From positions 1-6,512 of the forward strand of contig WRJV01000195.1 in NCBI GenBank assembly GCA_009778415.1: a stretch of 6,512 nt of DNA, read 5' to 3'. The stretch is from Clostridiales bacterium. Its GTDB lineage: Bacteria; Bacillota; Clostridia; Peptostreptococcales; Anaerovoracaceae. Shown piece by piece: positions 1 to 6,512 of this stretch (positions are counted from its first letter, which is position 1; the number at the start of each line of letters is the position of its first letter). Below the pieces are notes generated by a model. The model did not search any database, was not told the origin of the DNA, and was given only the letters and a program-made list of their open reading frames with translations. Made by a program: the position numbers and the translations under genes.

Positions 1-309
1 GCGCATCTTGGGGGCGCCGGCAAAAACATGCTGATGGACTTAACGGAATATGCAGAAAACCTAGGCTTGGCATTCCAGATCACTGACGACATACTGGACA
101 TTTGCGGAAACGAATTTGAAATGGGGAAAAAGCCAGGCGCAGACTGCGAACGAAACAAATCAACCTACCCTGCGCTGTACGGGCTTGACGAATCGAGGAA
201 GCGCATCAACGAGCTGACGTCAACAGCTTTGAAGATATTATCCCCGTACTACGACAATGCGGAGTTTTTCACCTGCATCGCCAAGGAGCTGGTGACGCGG
301 GCGAGCTAG
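1..309 (+). CDS. ispA: Polyprenyl (farnesyl/geranyl) diphosphate synthase, IspA-type, C-terminal fragment (5' end outside window)
   Basis: The reading frame is open from base 1 and ends at TAG (307-309), giving 102 visible residues of a protein that is normally about 290-300 residues; the start lies left of the window. The enzyme condenses isopentenyl diphosphate with an allylic diphosphate to give C10-C20 prenyl diphosphates in the cytoplasm. The fragment holds the second aspartate-rich motif, FQITDDILD (fragment residues 25-33), whose aspartates bind Mg-diphosphate. It also carries the following GKKPGAD and NKSTYPAL segments typical of IspA-type short-chain synthases. The first ATG in the window (base 28) is internal, because family homology (LGGAG before it) continues upstream. 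The stop is 16 nt before dxs, fitting the common ispA-dxs pairing. Chain length of the product cannot be judged, because the first DDxxD motif and the residues before it are missing. Confidence 0.93.
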   Translation, partial: AHLGGAGKNMLMDLTEYAENLGLAFQITDDILDICGNEFEMGKKPGADCERNKSTYPALYGLDESRKRINELTSTALKILSPYYDNAEFFTCIAKELVTRAS

Positions 310-310
310 A

Positions 311-317
311 AAGAAGG
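311..317 (+). promoter_or_regulatory. Ribosome binding site of dxs
   Basis: AAGAAGG lies directly after the ispA stop codon. It is 8 nt from the ATG at 326 but only 5 nt from the in-frame TTG at 323. The spacing and codon type favour ATG 326 as the dxs start. Confidence 0.6.
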
Positions 318-325
318 TCAATTTG

Positions 326-2185
326 ATGATAAGGACCCTTTTCCCCGACGACATCCACAACATGTCGATGAAAGAATTGGATCTGCTAACATACGAGATA
401 CGCGAGTTTTTGCTTGAAAGCATATCGAAGACGGGCGGGCACCTTGCCACGAACCTCGGCATCGTCGAGCTTACGGTTGCGCTGCACAAAGTTTTTGAAA
501 GCCCGAGGGACAAGATCGTCTGGGACGTTGGGCACCAGTGCTACGTACACAAGCTGCTGACAGGCAGGGCGCAGCAGTTCGGCACGCTCCGCCAGCTTGG
601 CGGCATTTCGGGTTTCCCCAGGCGCGACGAGAGCCCCCATGACTGCTTCAACACGGGGCATGCCAGCACGTCCATTTCCTTGGCCGCAGGAATTGCGGCA
701 GCCCGCGACCTTAAAGGGGACGATTACCATGTCGTCGCTGTCATAGGCGACGGCGCCATGACCGGAGGGATGGCTTACGAGGGGCTGAACAACCTTGGTG
801 CGTCAAAATCAAAAGTCATCATAGTGCTCAACGACAACGAAATGTCGATTTCGGCAAGCACCGGCGGATTGTCTCAGCATTTGAGCAAACTCCGCATGTC
901 GAGGGCGTACATTGACCTTAAAAAGCAGGTGAAAACAAGGCTTACAAGCCTGCCAGGGGTAGGTAAAGGGCTGTCTTCCGGCATAGGCCACATCAAAGAC
1001 TCCCTGCGGTACGCCATCGTTGACGGGGCTTTCTTCGGGGAGCTGGGGTTCAAGTATTTCGGGCCGGTGGACGGCCACAACGTCGCGGAATTAACACAGA
1101 TACTGTCTCTTGCGAAAGAAGTCGACCAATCAGTCGTAATACATGCCGTCACGCAAAAGGGGAGGGGTTACAGGAATGCTGAAAACAACCCCGGGAAGTT
1201 CCACCAGATAGGGCCTTTCGACATAACCACCGGTGCGCCGCTAGCTGTAAGCGCACCCACGTTCTCCGATGTCTTTGGAGAAAAAATGGTGAAGCTGGCA
1301 AAAGAAGACGAAGGAATCGTAGCGATCAGCGCAGCGATGACTGAAGGCACCGGGCTTGCAAAATTCAAAGAAGCGTTTCCGGACAGGATTTTTGACGTAG
1401 GCATTGCAGAGGAACACGCGGTCACGTTCGCTGCCGGGCTTGCATCTTCAGGGCTTAAGCCTGTTGTGGCTGTCTATTCGACTTTTTTGCAGAGGGCTTA
1501 CGACCAGATCATGAGCGACGTGTGCATGCAGAAGATGCCGGTCGTCTTTGCGATGGACAGGGCGGGCAACGTCGGCACCGACGGCGAGACCCACCACGGG
1601 ATCTTCGACCTTTCGTACCTGTCCCACATGCCAGGCTTGGTCGTGATGGCACCGAAAGACGGCATCGAACTTGAAGACATGATGGAATACGCAATTAAGC
1701 TGGGAAAACCGTGCGTCATCCGCTACCCGAAAGGGGAGGCTGGCGGCTGCCCCGGCAGCGGCAGCGCGATAGCAACCGGAAAGAGCGAATTGCTTGCAAC
1801 AGGGCACGACGTGGAAATATGGGCGATTGGGAACATGGTCAAAACTGCGGCTCAGGCGCTCCCCGCGATCCGCGAGAGGGGCTTCTCTGCCGGGCTTGTC
1901 AACGCGCGTTTTTTGAAGCCGCTCGACGAAAAGGGGCTGGCAGAGTCCATAGGCCGGGCAAAGACCATAGTTACCATTGAAGACAACATCGTCACCGGCG
2001 GTTTTGGCGCTTCCGTGTCGGAATTCATCAGGTCAAACGGCAGCAGCGGCACCAGGCTGCTAAAGCTTGGATGGCAGGAGCAGTTCCTGGAGCACGGGGA
2101 CGTCGAGGAGCTTTTCATCAAATACAAGCTGGATGCCGCTTCCGTAGCGGAAAGGATATGTGGGTTCATTGAAGGAGAGGCTTGA
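326..2185 (+). CDS. dxs: 1-deoxy-D-xylulose-5-phosphate synthase
   Basis: Dxs is a cytoplasmic, thiamine-diphosphate-dependent enzyme. It joins pyruvate and D-glyceraldehyde 3-phosphate, with loss of CO2, to form DXP, the first step of the MEP isoprenoid pathway and a precursor for thiamine and pyridoxal. The 619 residues match the family length. Visible motifs, numbered from ATG 326, are H39 (GGHLATNLG), H70 (DVGHQCYVHK), the ThDP/Mg motif GDGAMTGG (141-148) with N171 in LNDNEMSIS, and catalytic E362 in GIAEEHAVTF. DRAG and DGETHHG (419-425) follow in the pyrimidine-binding domain, and a transketolase C-terminal domain closes the protein. An in-frame TTG at 323 would add one residue; ATG 326 is preferred for its ribosome-site spacing. 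The gene follows ispA by 16 nt and its last 26 nt overlap tlyA, suggesting co-transcription. Nothing looks broken or missing. Confidence 0.98.
   Translation: MIRTLFPDDIHNMSMKELDLLTYEIREFLLESISKTGGHLATNLGIVELTVALHKVFESPRDKIVWDVGHQCYVHKLLTGRAQQFGTLRQLGGISGFPRRDESPHDCFNTGHASTSISLAAGIAAARDLKGDDYHVVAVIGDGAMTGGMAYEGLNNLGASKSKVIIVLNDNEMSISASTGGLSQHLSKLRMSRAYIDLKKQVKTRLTSLPGVGKGLSSGIGHIKDSLRYAIVDGAFFGELGFKYFGPVDGHNVAELTQILSLAKEVDQSVVIHAVTQKGRGYRNAENNPGKFHQIGPFDITTGAPLAVSAPTFSDVFGEKMVKLAKEDEGIVAISAAMTEGTGLAKFKEAFPDRIFDVGIAEEHAVTFAAGLASSGLKPVVAVYSTFLQRAYDQIMSDVCMQKMPVVFAMDRAGNVGTDGETHHGIFDLSYLSHMPGLVVMAPKDGIELEDMMEYAIKLGKPCVIRYPKGEAGGCPGSGSAIATGKSELLATGHDVEIWAIGNMVKTAAQALPAIRERGFSAGLVNARFLKPLDEKGLAESIGRAKTIVTIEDNIVTGGFGASVSEFIRSNGSSGTRLLKLGWQEQFLEHGDVEELFIKYKLDAASVAERICGFIEGEA
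2151..2156 (+). promoter_or_regulatory. Ribosome binding site of tlyA, inside the end of dxs
   Basis: AAAGGA within the dxs 3' end is 3 nt before the GTG at 2160 and 12 nt before an in-frame TTG at 2169. Neither spacing is ideal. A stronger-looking AAGGAGAGG at 2172-2180 lies inside the gene; the next possible start after it (TTG 2193) would cut into the S4 domain, so it is less likely to be used. Confidence 0.4.
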
Positions 2186-2966
2186 CGCCGCATTGGCCGG
2201 CAAGGGGCTGTTCCCCTCCCGGGAGAGGGCAAAAGCCGCAGTGATGGCAGGGATAGTGTACGTGGACGGAAACCGCGCGGACAAGCCCGGCACACAGGTG
2301 GCTCCAGGTGCCGAACTCTCCGTCAGGGAAGGCGGCTGCCCTTACGTTTCGCGGGGGGGGCTCAAGCTTGAAAAAGCCCTGCGCGAATTTGGCCTTGATT
2401 TGAGCGGCGCTTCTGCGATGGACATCGGGGCGTCGACCGGAGGGTTTACCGACTGCATGCTAAAAAACGGCGCCTCCAAGGTTTACGCCGTCGACGTCGG
2501 TTACGGACAGCTCGACTGGAAGCTTAGGAACGACAGCAGGGTCGTCAACATGGAAAAAGTGAACATCCGCCATCTTGACGCAAATGCCGTCGGCATCCGC
2601 TTCGACTTCATCTGCATAGATGTCTCCTTCATATCGCTCAAGCTGGTGCTCCCGGTGGCGTCAAAACTGCTGAAAGCGGACGGGTGCCTGGTATGCCTTG
2701 CAAAGCCGCAATTTGAAGCGGGGCGAAAGCAGGTAGGCAAGAAGGGGGTAGTAAAGGACAGGGAAGTCCATAAAGAAGTCGTGTCAAGCGTGGTCGAATA
2801 CGGGATGGAATGCGGACTTTTCCCTCATGGCCTCACGTACTCGCCCATAACCGGCCCCAAAGGGAACAGAGAATACCTGCTTCTTTTCACTAAATCCCAC
2901 AGTGGGGCAGAGGTCAGTCAAGATGCGATTAATACTGTTGTCGATAATTCTCATATCGAGATGTAA
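2160..2966 (+). CDS. tlyA: TlyA-family 16S/23S rRNA 2'-O-ribose methyltransferase (S4 domain)
   Basis: TlyA methylates ribose 2'-OH groups of rRNA using S-adenosylmethionine; characterised members act on 23S C1920 and, in some species, also 16S C1409, which affects capreomycin sensitivity. Residues about 5-60 form an S4 RNA-binding domain (KERLDAALAGKGLFPSRERA onward). A short linker and SRGGLKLEKAL lead into an FtsJ/RrmJ-like Rossmann fold with the SAM-binding motif DIGASTGGFTD (88-98). The K-D-K-E catalytic tetrad is complete: K69, D154 (CIDVSF), K182 (AKPQFE) and E238 (GNREY), matching the mycobacterial positions as I recall them. Length, 268 aa, is normal. The GTG start at 2160 overlaps dxs by 26 nt; TTG 2169 (giving a protein beginning at KERLD) is a real alternative. 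About 20 polar residues follow the usual end of the fold. Some family members are named hemolysins, but the motifs point to the rRNA enzyme. Confidence 0.95.
   Translation: MGSLKERLDAALAGKGLFPSRERAKAAVMAGIVYVDGNRADKPGTQVAPGAELSVREGGCPYVSRGGLKLEKALREFGLDLSGASAMDIGASTGGFTDCMLKNGASKVYAVDVGYGQLDWKLRNDSRVVNMEKVNIRHLDANAVGIRFDFICIDVSFISLKLVLPVASKLLKADGCLVCLAKPQFEAGRKQVGKKGVVKDREVHKEVVSSVVEYGMECGLFPHGLTYSPITGPKGNREYLLLFTKSHSGAEVSQDAINTVVDNSHIEM
2941..2959 (+). other. Weak inverted repeat at the end of tlyA
   Basis: TCGATA (2941-2946) and TATCGA (2954-2959) are perfect 6-base inverted arms around a 7-nt loop, in the last codons of tlyA. The stem is AT-rich and no T-run follows; the next bases are mostly A with scattered T. 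It does not qualify as an intrinsic terminator and may be chance. It could act as a minor RNA structure between the two genes. Confidence 0.2.
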
Positions 2967-2975
2967 ATAAATAAT

Positions 2976-2982
2976 AAAGGAG
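2976..2982 (+). promoter_or_regulatory. Strong ribosome binding site of the aminotransferase gene
   Basis: AAAGGAG sits 7 nt before the ATG at 2990, in an A-rich, poorly structured leader. It is the best-matching ribosome site in the window and fixes the start of the downstream gene. Confidence 0.75.
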
Positions 2983-2989
2983 AAAGGCA

Positions 2990-4180
2990 ATGAACTTATC
3001 AAAGAAAATATTACAGATTCCACATTCGCCGATCAGACGTTTTTACGTTTATTCAAACGAGGCTGAAAAAAACGGGAAAAAAGTGTACCAGCTCAATATT
3101 GGGCAGCCCGACATAAAGACGCCGGAAGTCTTTTTTGACGCAATAATGAACTTCAACCAAGACGTGCTGGACTATGCGCCTTCGCAGGGTATTCCGGTAA
3201 TGATCAGCGCCATCAAGAACTACTATGCCAGGTACGGGATGAACTACGGGGACGACCAGATACTGATAACCAGCGGTGGGAGCGAAGCGATAATGTTCAC
3301 CCTCACGGCCATTCTGGATCCGGGCGACGAAGTGATCGTAGTCGAACCGTTCTATTCCAACTATGCGACTTTCATCATCGCAGCAGACGGGAAGATGGTG
3401 CCCATCGCCTCGATTGCGGAAGACGGCTACCATTATGCAAAAAAAGAGGTGATTACAAAGGCGATTACGCCAAAAACAAAAGCGATGATAGTCACCAGCC
3501 CCGGAAACCCGACGGGCAACGTGCTGACAAGCGCGGAGATGCGGATGATATGCGACCTTGCGATTGATCACAACTTTTTCATCATTGCCGACGAAGTCTA
3601 CAGGGAATTCGTGTACGACGACAGGGAGATGGCAAGCATGGGCGAATTTGAAGATGCCGACCAGAACGTGGTCATAATCGACAGCGTGTCAAAGAGGTTT
3701 AGCGCCTGCGGCGCAAGAGTCGGCTGCATAATCACCAAAAATGCGGAACTCTACAGCAACATCCTGAAGCTTTGCCAGGGGAGGCTGTCTGCGCCCACCC
3801 TAGAGCAGGTCGGGGCGGCGGCCCTTTACGGCCTTGACCCGTCGTATTTTGACGAGGTGAAAAACGAGTACGAGCACAGGCGCGACGTGGTCTGTGAAGA
3901 ACTGGCGAAAATACCGGGGATCGTGTGCAAAAAACCTGCGGGTGCATTCTACGTGACTGCAAAACTCCCCGTTGAAGACGCTGAGGATTTTCTCATTTGG
4001 CTTCTGACCGAATTCGACGACGAAGGCGAGACCGTAATGTACGCGCCGGCCGAGGGCTTCTACGTAACCCCAGGCCTTGGCAAAAACGAGATACGCATAG
4101 CGTACGTGCTGAAGGAAAAAGACCTGCGGCGCGCGGCTGAGCTCATTCGGCTGGGGATTGAAAGCTACAACAGGAGATAA
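2990..4180 (+). CDS. Class I/II pyridoxal-phosphate-dependent aminotransferase (aspartate aminotransferase-like)
   Basis: This is a fold-type I PLP aminotransferase of the AspB/AspC-like group, cytoplasmic and probably homodimeric, transferring an amino group between an amino acid and a 2-oxo acid. At 396 aa it has the usual length. The expected residues are present: IGQPDIKTP near residues 37-45, N173 in SPGNPTGN, D201 and Y204 in ADEVY, the Schiff-base lysine K235 in SVSKRFS, R243 in GARVG (PLP phosphate) and R369 in NEIRIAY (substrate carboxylate). The segment after the lysine reads SACGARVG where well-studied AspB enzymes usually have a tryptophan (GWRIG). The donor substrate is therefore not certain; aspartate is a family-level guess. 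ATG 2990 follows a strong ribosome site, and the gene ends 2 nt before mutS. Its first 70 bases are AT-rich compared with the rest. No gene symbol is given because specificity cannot be read from sequence. Confidence 0.93.
   Translation: MNLSKKILQIPHSPIRRFYVYSNEAEKNGKKVYQLNIGQPDIKTPEVFFDAIMNFNQDVLDYAPSQGIPVMISAIKNYYARYGMNYGDDQILITSGGSEAIMFTLTAILDPGDEVIVVEPFYSNYATFIIAADGKMVPIASIAEDGYHYAKKEVITKAITPKTKAMIVTSPGNPTGNVLTSAEMRMICDLAIDHNFFIIADEVYREFVYDDREMASMGEFEDADQNVVIIDSVSKRFSACGARVGCIITKNAELYSNILKLCQGRLSAPTLEQVGAAALYGLDPSYFDEVKNEYEHRRDVVCEELAKIPGIVCKKPAGAFYVTAKLPVEDAEDFLIWLLTEFDDEGETVMYAPAEGFYVTPGLGKNEIRIAYVLKEKDLRRAAELIRLGIESYNRR
4172..4176 (+). promoter_or_regulatory. Ribosome binding site of mutS, inside the aminotransferase stop region
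   Basis: AGGAG overlaps the last codons of the aminotransferase gene and is 6 nt before ATG 4183. The upstream stop TAA (4178-4180) lies between the site and the start, an arrangement that favours translational coupling. Confidence 0.65.
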
Positions 4181-4182
4181 AG

Positions 4183-6512
4183 ATGCAATCACAAGCAGTG
4201 TCGCCGATGATGCAGCAGTATTTTGATATAAAAGCAAAACATCAGGATTGCATTCTGTTTTTCAGGCTCGGCGATTTCTATGAGATGTTTTTTGACGACG
4301 CTGCTTTGGCTTCAAAAGAACTCAGCCTCACATTGACCGGACGGAACTACGGCCAGGACGAGAGGGCGCCCATGTGCGGTGTCCCCTTTCATTCTGCCGA
4401 CAGCTATATAGCAAAACTCATTGAAAAAGGCTACAAAGTGGCCATCTGCGAGCAGGTTGAAGACCCTGCTTCTGCAAAAGGCTTAGTCAAGAGGGAAGTA
4501 ATACGGATAGTCACGCCCGGCACCGTGACCAGCCAGTCGATGCTGGACGAAAAGGAAAACAACTACCTTGTTTCGGTCTACGCTGCTGCCGGCGGCGCCG
4601 GCATGGCTTGCTGCGACATATCGACAGGCGAGTTTCGCGTCACCCAGACGGCGCCTGGGAACATGCAGCAGGCCATATCTGGCGAACTCGCATTGGCAAA
4701 CGCCCGCGAAGTGCTGATCAACGAGGGTGCGCAGCCGCTTGACTATCAAGATGCTTATTTCAACACAATCGATGAAAGCAGCTATGACCTGAAAGCGGCC
4801 GAAAACATCGTGCTGAAGCAGTTCGGCGCACAGTCGCTGGAAGGCATCTGCCTATTGGGGAAAAACGCCGCGCTCCTAGCCATGGGGGCGCTGCTTTCTT
4901 ACCTGCAAGAGACACAAAAGCAAAGCCTTGCTCATCTGTCGTCCATCAGCTACTACGAAACCGGCAGCCGCATGTCGCTGGACAAGTCGACTATGAAAAA
5001 CCTGGAGCTTACCGAAACCCTGTTTGAAAAAAAGCTCTCCGGATCGCTCCTTTGGGTTTTGGACAAGACGCGCACCGCGATGGGCTCTAGAAAAATGAAG
5101 CAGTGGCTCCGGGAACCGCTGATCGATTCGCACGGCATAAACGAACGCCTTGATGCCGTCGAAACCCTGACCGACGACACCCTCTTGAGAAACAACGTCC
5201 GTGAGAGCCTGCGGCAGGTTTACGACCTTGAAAGGCTGTCAGGCAGAATTTCCTGCGGCAGCGCAAACGGCAAAGACCTGCTGGCCCTGAAACATTCCAT
5301 CTGCCAGCTGCCCGCAGTGAAAGAAGACCTGGCGCAGTGCGGCAGCCCATTGCTCGAAGACCTGGAGGGGAAGATAAACGCCTTTCCTGAAATACTTAAG
5401 CTGGTTGAGAGCGCTGTTGCAGAAGACGCCCCGTTTACGGTAAAGGAGGGCGGCCTCATTAAACAAGGCTATTCGGAAGAACTCGACGAGCTGAAATCGT
5501 CCATCAAGGACGGGCAAACATGGATAGCGTCCCTGGAAGGGGCAGAACGCGAGCGAACCGGGATAAAAAACCTGAAGGTCGGGTTCAACAAAGTATTTGG
5601 CTACTACCTCGAAATAACGAAATCCTACTTTGACATGATTCCAGGCAACTACATCAGGAAGCAGACCCTAGTCAATTGCGAACGGTTCATAACCCCTGAG
5701 CTGAAAGAGATGGAAAGCCTGGTCCTAAACGCGGAAGCGAAGATCAACCAAAAAGAATACGAGCTGTTCACCGAGATTAGGAAATACGTCGAAGGCTTCA
5801 TACCCGAAATACAGCGGACTGCGTCAGCGGTGGCTTGCATCGACGTGCTCAGCTCTTTTGCCGAGGCAGGGGCAAAGCTGGGCTACGTGAAGCCCCACGT
5901 CCACGATGGCAGGGAAATCATCATAAGGGCAGGGAGGCACCCCGTAATAGAGCAAACCATCAAAAACGCGGTGTTCGTCCCAAACGACGCCTACATCAAC
6001 GGAAGCGACGCGAGCATGCTGCTCATAACCGGGCCGAACATGTCCGGCAAGTCCACCTACATGCGGCAAACGGCGCTTATCGTGCTGATGGCCCAGTCCG
6101 GCTGCTTTGTGCCCTGCGAAAGCGCGTCGATCGGGATAGTTGACAGGATATTCACCAGGATCGGCGCTTCCGACAACCTCTCCTTAGGGCAGAGCACGTT
6201 TTACGTGGAAATGAGCGAACTGGCGTACATACTGAACGCTTCCACGGAAAAAAGCCTAGTCATACTCGACGAAATCGGCAGGGGGACCAGCACTTACGAC
6301 GGGCTTTCGATAGCGTGGTCTGTCGTTGAGTACCTGTGCTCGGAAAAAAACCGGGTCAGGGCGCTGTTTGCCACCCATTACCATGAGCTCACTTCGCTTG
6401 AAGGCTGCCTGCCGGGTTTCAAGAATTTGAACGTGGACGTTTCGGAGGAGGGTGGGAGCGTAGTCTTCCTGCACAAGATCGTGGAGGGCAGCGCCAGCAG
6501 AAGCTACGGCAT
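4183..6512 (+). CDS. mutS: DNA mismatch repair protein MutS (3' end outside window)
   Basis: MutS recognises mismatches and small insertion/deletion loops as a dimer and, using ATP, recruits MutL to start repair. The frame stays open from ATG 4183 to the right edge: 776 complete codons plus two bases of the next, roughly 90% of the usual 850-870 residues. The N-terminal domain carries the mismatch-reading Phe-x-Glu in GDFYEMF (F32, E34), followed by RAPMCGVPFHSADSYI and GYKVAICEQVEDP. A connector domain (CDISTGEF), the lever/clamp core (GFNKVFGYYLEITKS, 467-481) and the ATPase domain follow. The last has Walker A GPNMSGKST (617-625), Walker B ending in D696-E697 (ILDEIGRGTSTYDG) and the ATHYHEL histidine H732. 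These motifs separate it from MutS2, which lacks the mismatch-reading domain. Missing are the end of the ATPase domain and the C-terminal helix-turn-helix/dimerisation region. Start choice is supported by AGGAG 6 nt upstream. mutL often follows mutS but would lie outside. Confidence 0.98.
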   Translation, partial: MQSQAVSPMMQQYFDIKAKHQDCILFFRLGDFYEMFFDDAALASKELSLTLTGRNYGQDERAPMCGVPFHSADSYIAKLIEKGYKVAICEQVEDPASAKGLVKREVIRIVTPGTVTSQSMLDEKENNYLVSVYAAAGGAGMACCDISTGEFRVTQTAPGNMQQAISGELALANAREVLINEGAQPLDYQDAYFNTIDESSYDLKAAENIVLKQFGAQSLEGICLLGKNAALLAMGALLSYLQETQKQSLAHLSSISYYETGSRMSLDKSTMKNLELTETLFEKKLSGSLLWVLDKTRTAMGSRKMKQWLREPLIDSHGINERLDAVETLTDDTLLRNNVRESLRQVYDLERLSGRISCGSANGKDLLALKHSICQLPAVKEDLAQCGSPLLEDLEGKINAFPEILKLVESAVAEDAPFTVKEGGLIKQGYSEELDELKSSIKDGQTWIASLEGAERERTGIKNLKVGFNKVFGYYLEITKSYFDMIPGNYIRKQTLVNCERFITPELKEMESLVLNAEAKINQKEYELFTEIRKYVEGFIPEIQRTASAVACIDVLSSFAEAGAKLGYVKPHVHDGREIIIRAGRHPVIEQTIKNAVFVPNDAYINGSDASMLLITGPNMSGKSTYMRQTALIVLMAQSGCFVPCESASIGIVDRIFTRIGASDNLSLGQSTFYVEMSELAYILNASTEKSLVILDEIGRGTSTYDGLSIAWSVVEYLCSEKNRVRALFATHYHELTSLEGCLPGFKNLNVDVSEEGGSVVFLHKIVEGSASRSYG

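Noticed and set aside
2216..2225. Perfect 10-base palindrome CTCCCGGGAG
   Set aside because: It falls inside the conserved S4 domain of tlyA, has no loop or T-run, and is explained by the coding sequence.
1852..2295. 147-codon open frame on the minus strand across the dxs/tlyA overlap
   Set aside because: It is antisense to two well-supported genes, and its low-complexity Ser/Pro-rich translation is typical of a shadow frame.
2896..2906. CCCAC-A-GTGGG inverted repeat near the end of tlyA, considered as a terminator stem
   Set aside because: The loop would be too small without opening the stem to 3 bp, and no T-run follows. The next bases are coding.
2938..2970. Possible promoter (TTGTCG as -35, AT-rich bases as -10)
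   Set aside because: No hexamer at 16-18 nt spacing matches a -10 box well, so it is not called as a feature.
3053..3571. 172-codon open frame on the minus strand
   Set aside because: It lies wholly antisense to the aminotransferase gene, whose catalytic motifs are intact. The translation shows no recognisable domain.
3800..4237. 145-codon open frame on the minus strand across the aminotransferase/mutS junction
   Set aside because: It is fully antisense to two intact genes, has no recognised motif, and I did not see a reason to prefer it.
4588..4602. GC-rich inverted repeat GCCGGC-GGC-GCCGGC
   Set aside because: It encodes Ala/Gly residues in the MutS connector domain. It is far from gene ends, with no T-run, so not a terminator or site I can support.
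5835..6143. 102-codon open frame on the plus strand inside mutS
   Set aside because: It is out of frame with MutS across the Walker A region. The Arg/His-rich translation is a shifted reading of the conserved ATPase sequence.

Overview
The window reads as one co-directional stretch of bacterial housekeeping genes on the + strand. In order they are the 3' end of a polyprenyl (farnesyl/geranyl) diphosphate synthase gene (ispA-type), dxs, tlyA, a class I/II PLP-dependent aminotransferase gene, and mutS, which runs off the right edge. Nearly every base is coding: the gaps are 16 nt (ispA/dxs), a 26-nt overlap (dxs/tlyA), 23 nt (tlyA/aminotransferase) and 2 nt (aminotransferase/mutS). I see no convincing terminator between the genes, so transcription as a single unit is plausible. 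No non-coding stretch reaches 300 bases, and I found no tRNA, rRNA, CRISPR array, insertion sequence or phage gene.

Likely host: a bacterium of moderate GC (a little over half by eye) that uses ATA (Ile) and AGG (Arg) codons freely. The order ispA-dxs-tlyA is the classical Bacillota (Firmicutes) arrangement, and the N-terminus of MutS looks Clostridia-like, so an uncultured or less-studied member of Clostridia is my best guess. The aminotransferase subfamily also occurs elsewhere (for example spirochaetes), so the phylum is inferred, not proven.

Region by region: bases 1-309 and 326-2185 encode two enzymes of isoprenoid supply. Dxs makes 1-deoxy-D-xylulose 5-phosphate, the entry point of the MEP pathway, and the IspA-type synthase condenses the resulting C5 units into prenyl diphosphates. 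Bases 2160-2966 encode TlyA, an rRNA 2'-O-methyltransferase with an S4 domain and all four expected catalytic residues. Bases 2990-4180 encode an aspartate-aminotransferase-like enzyme with intact PLP-binding residues. Bases 4183-6512 encode about 90% of MutS, the mismatch-recognition ATPase, with intact mismatch-reading and Walker motifs.

The genes do not form one pathway: isoprenoid supply, ribosome modification, amino-acid metabolism and DNA repair are only linked by position. In many Bacillota tlyA is followed by nadK, argR/ahrC and recN; here an aminotransferase and mutS follow instead. The junction after tlyA is also a local AT-rich island. That switch of neighbourhood is the most noteworthy feature. 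I see no evidence for a previously undescribed system.
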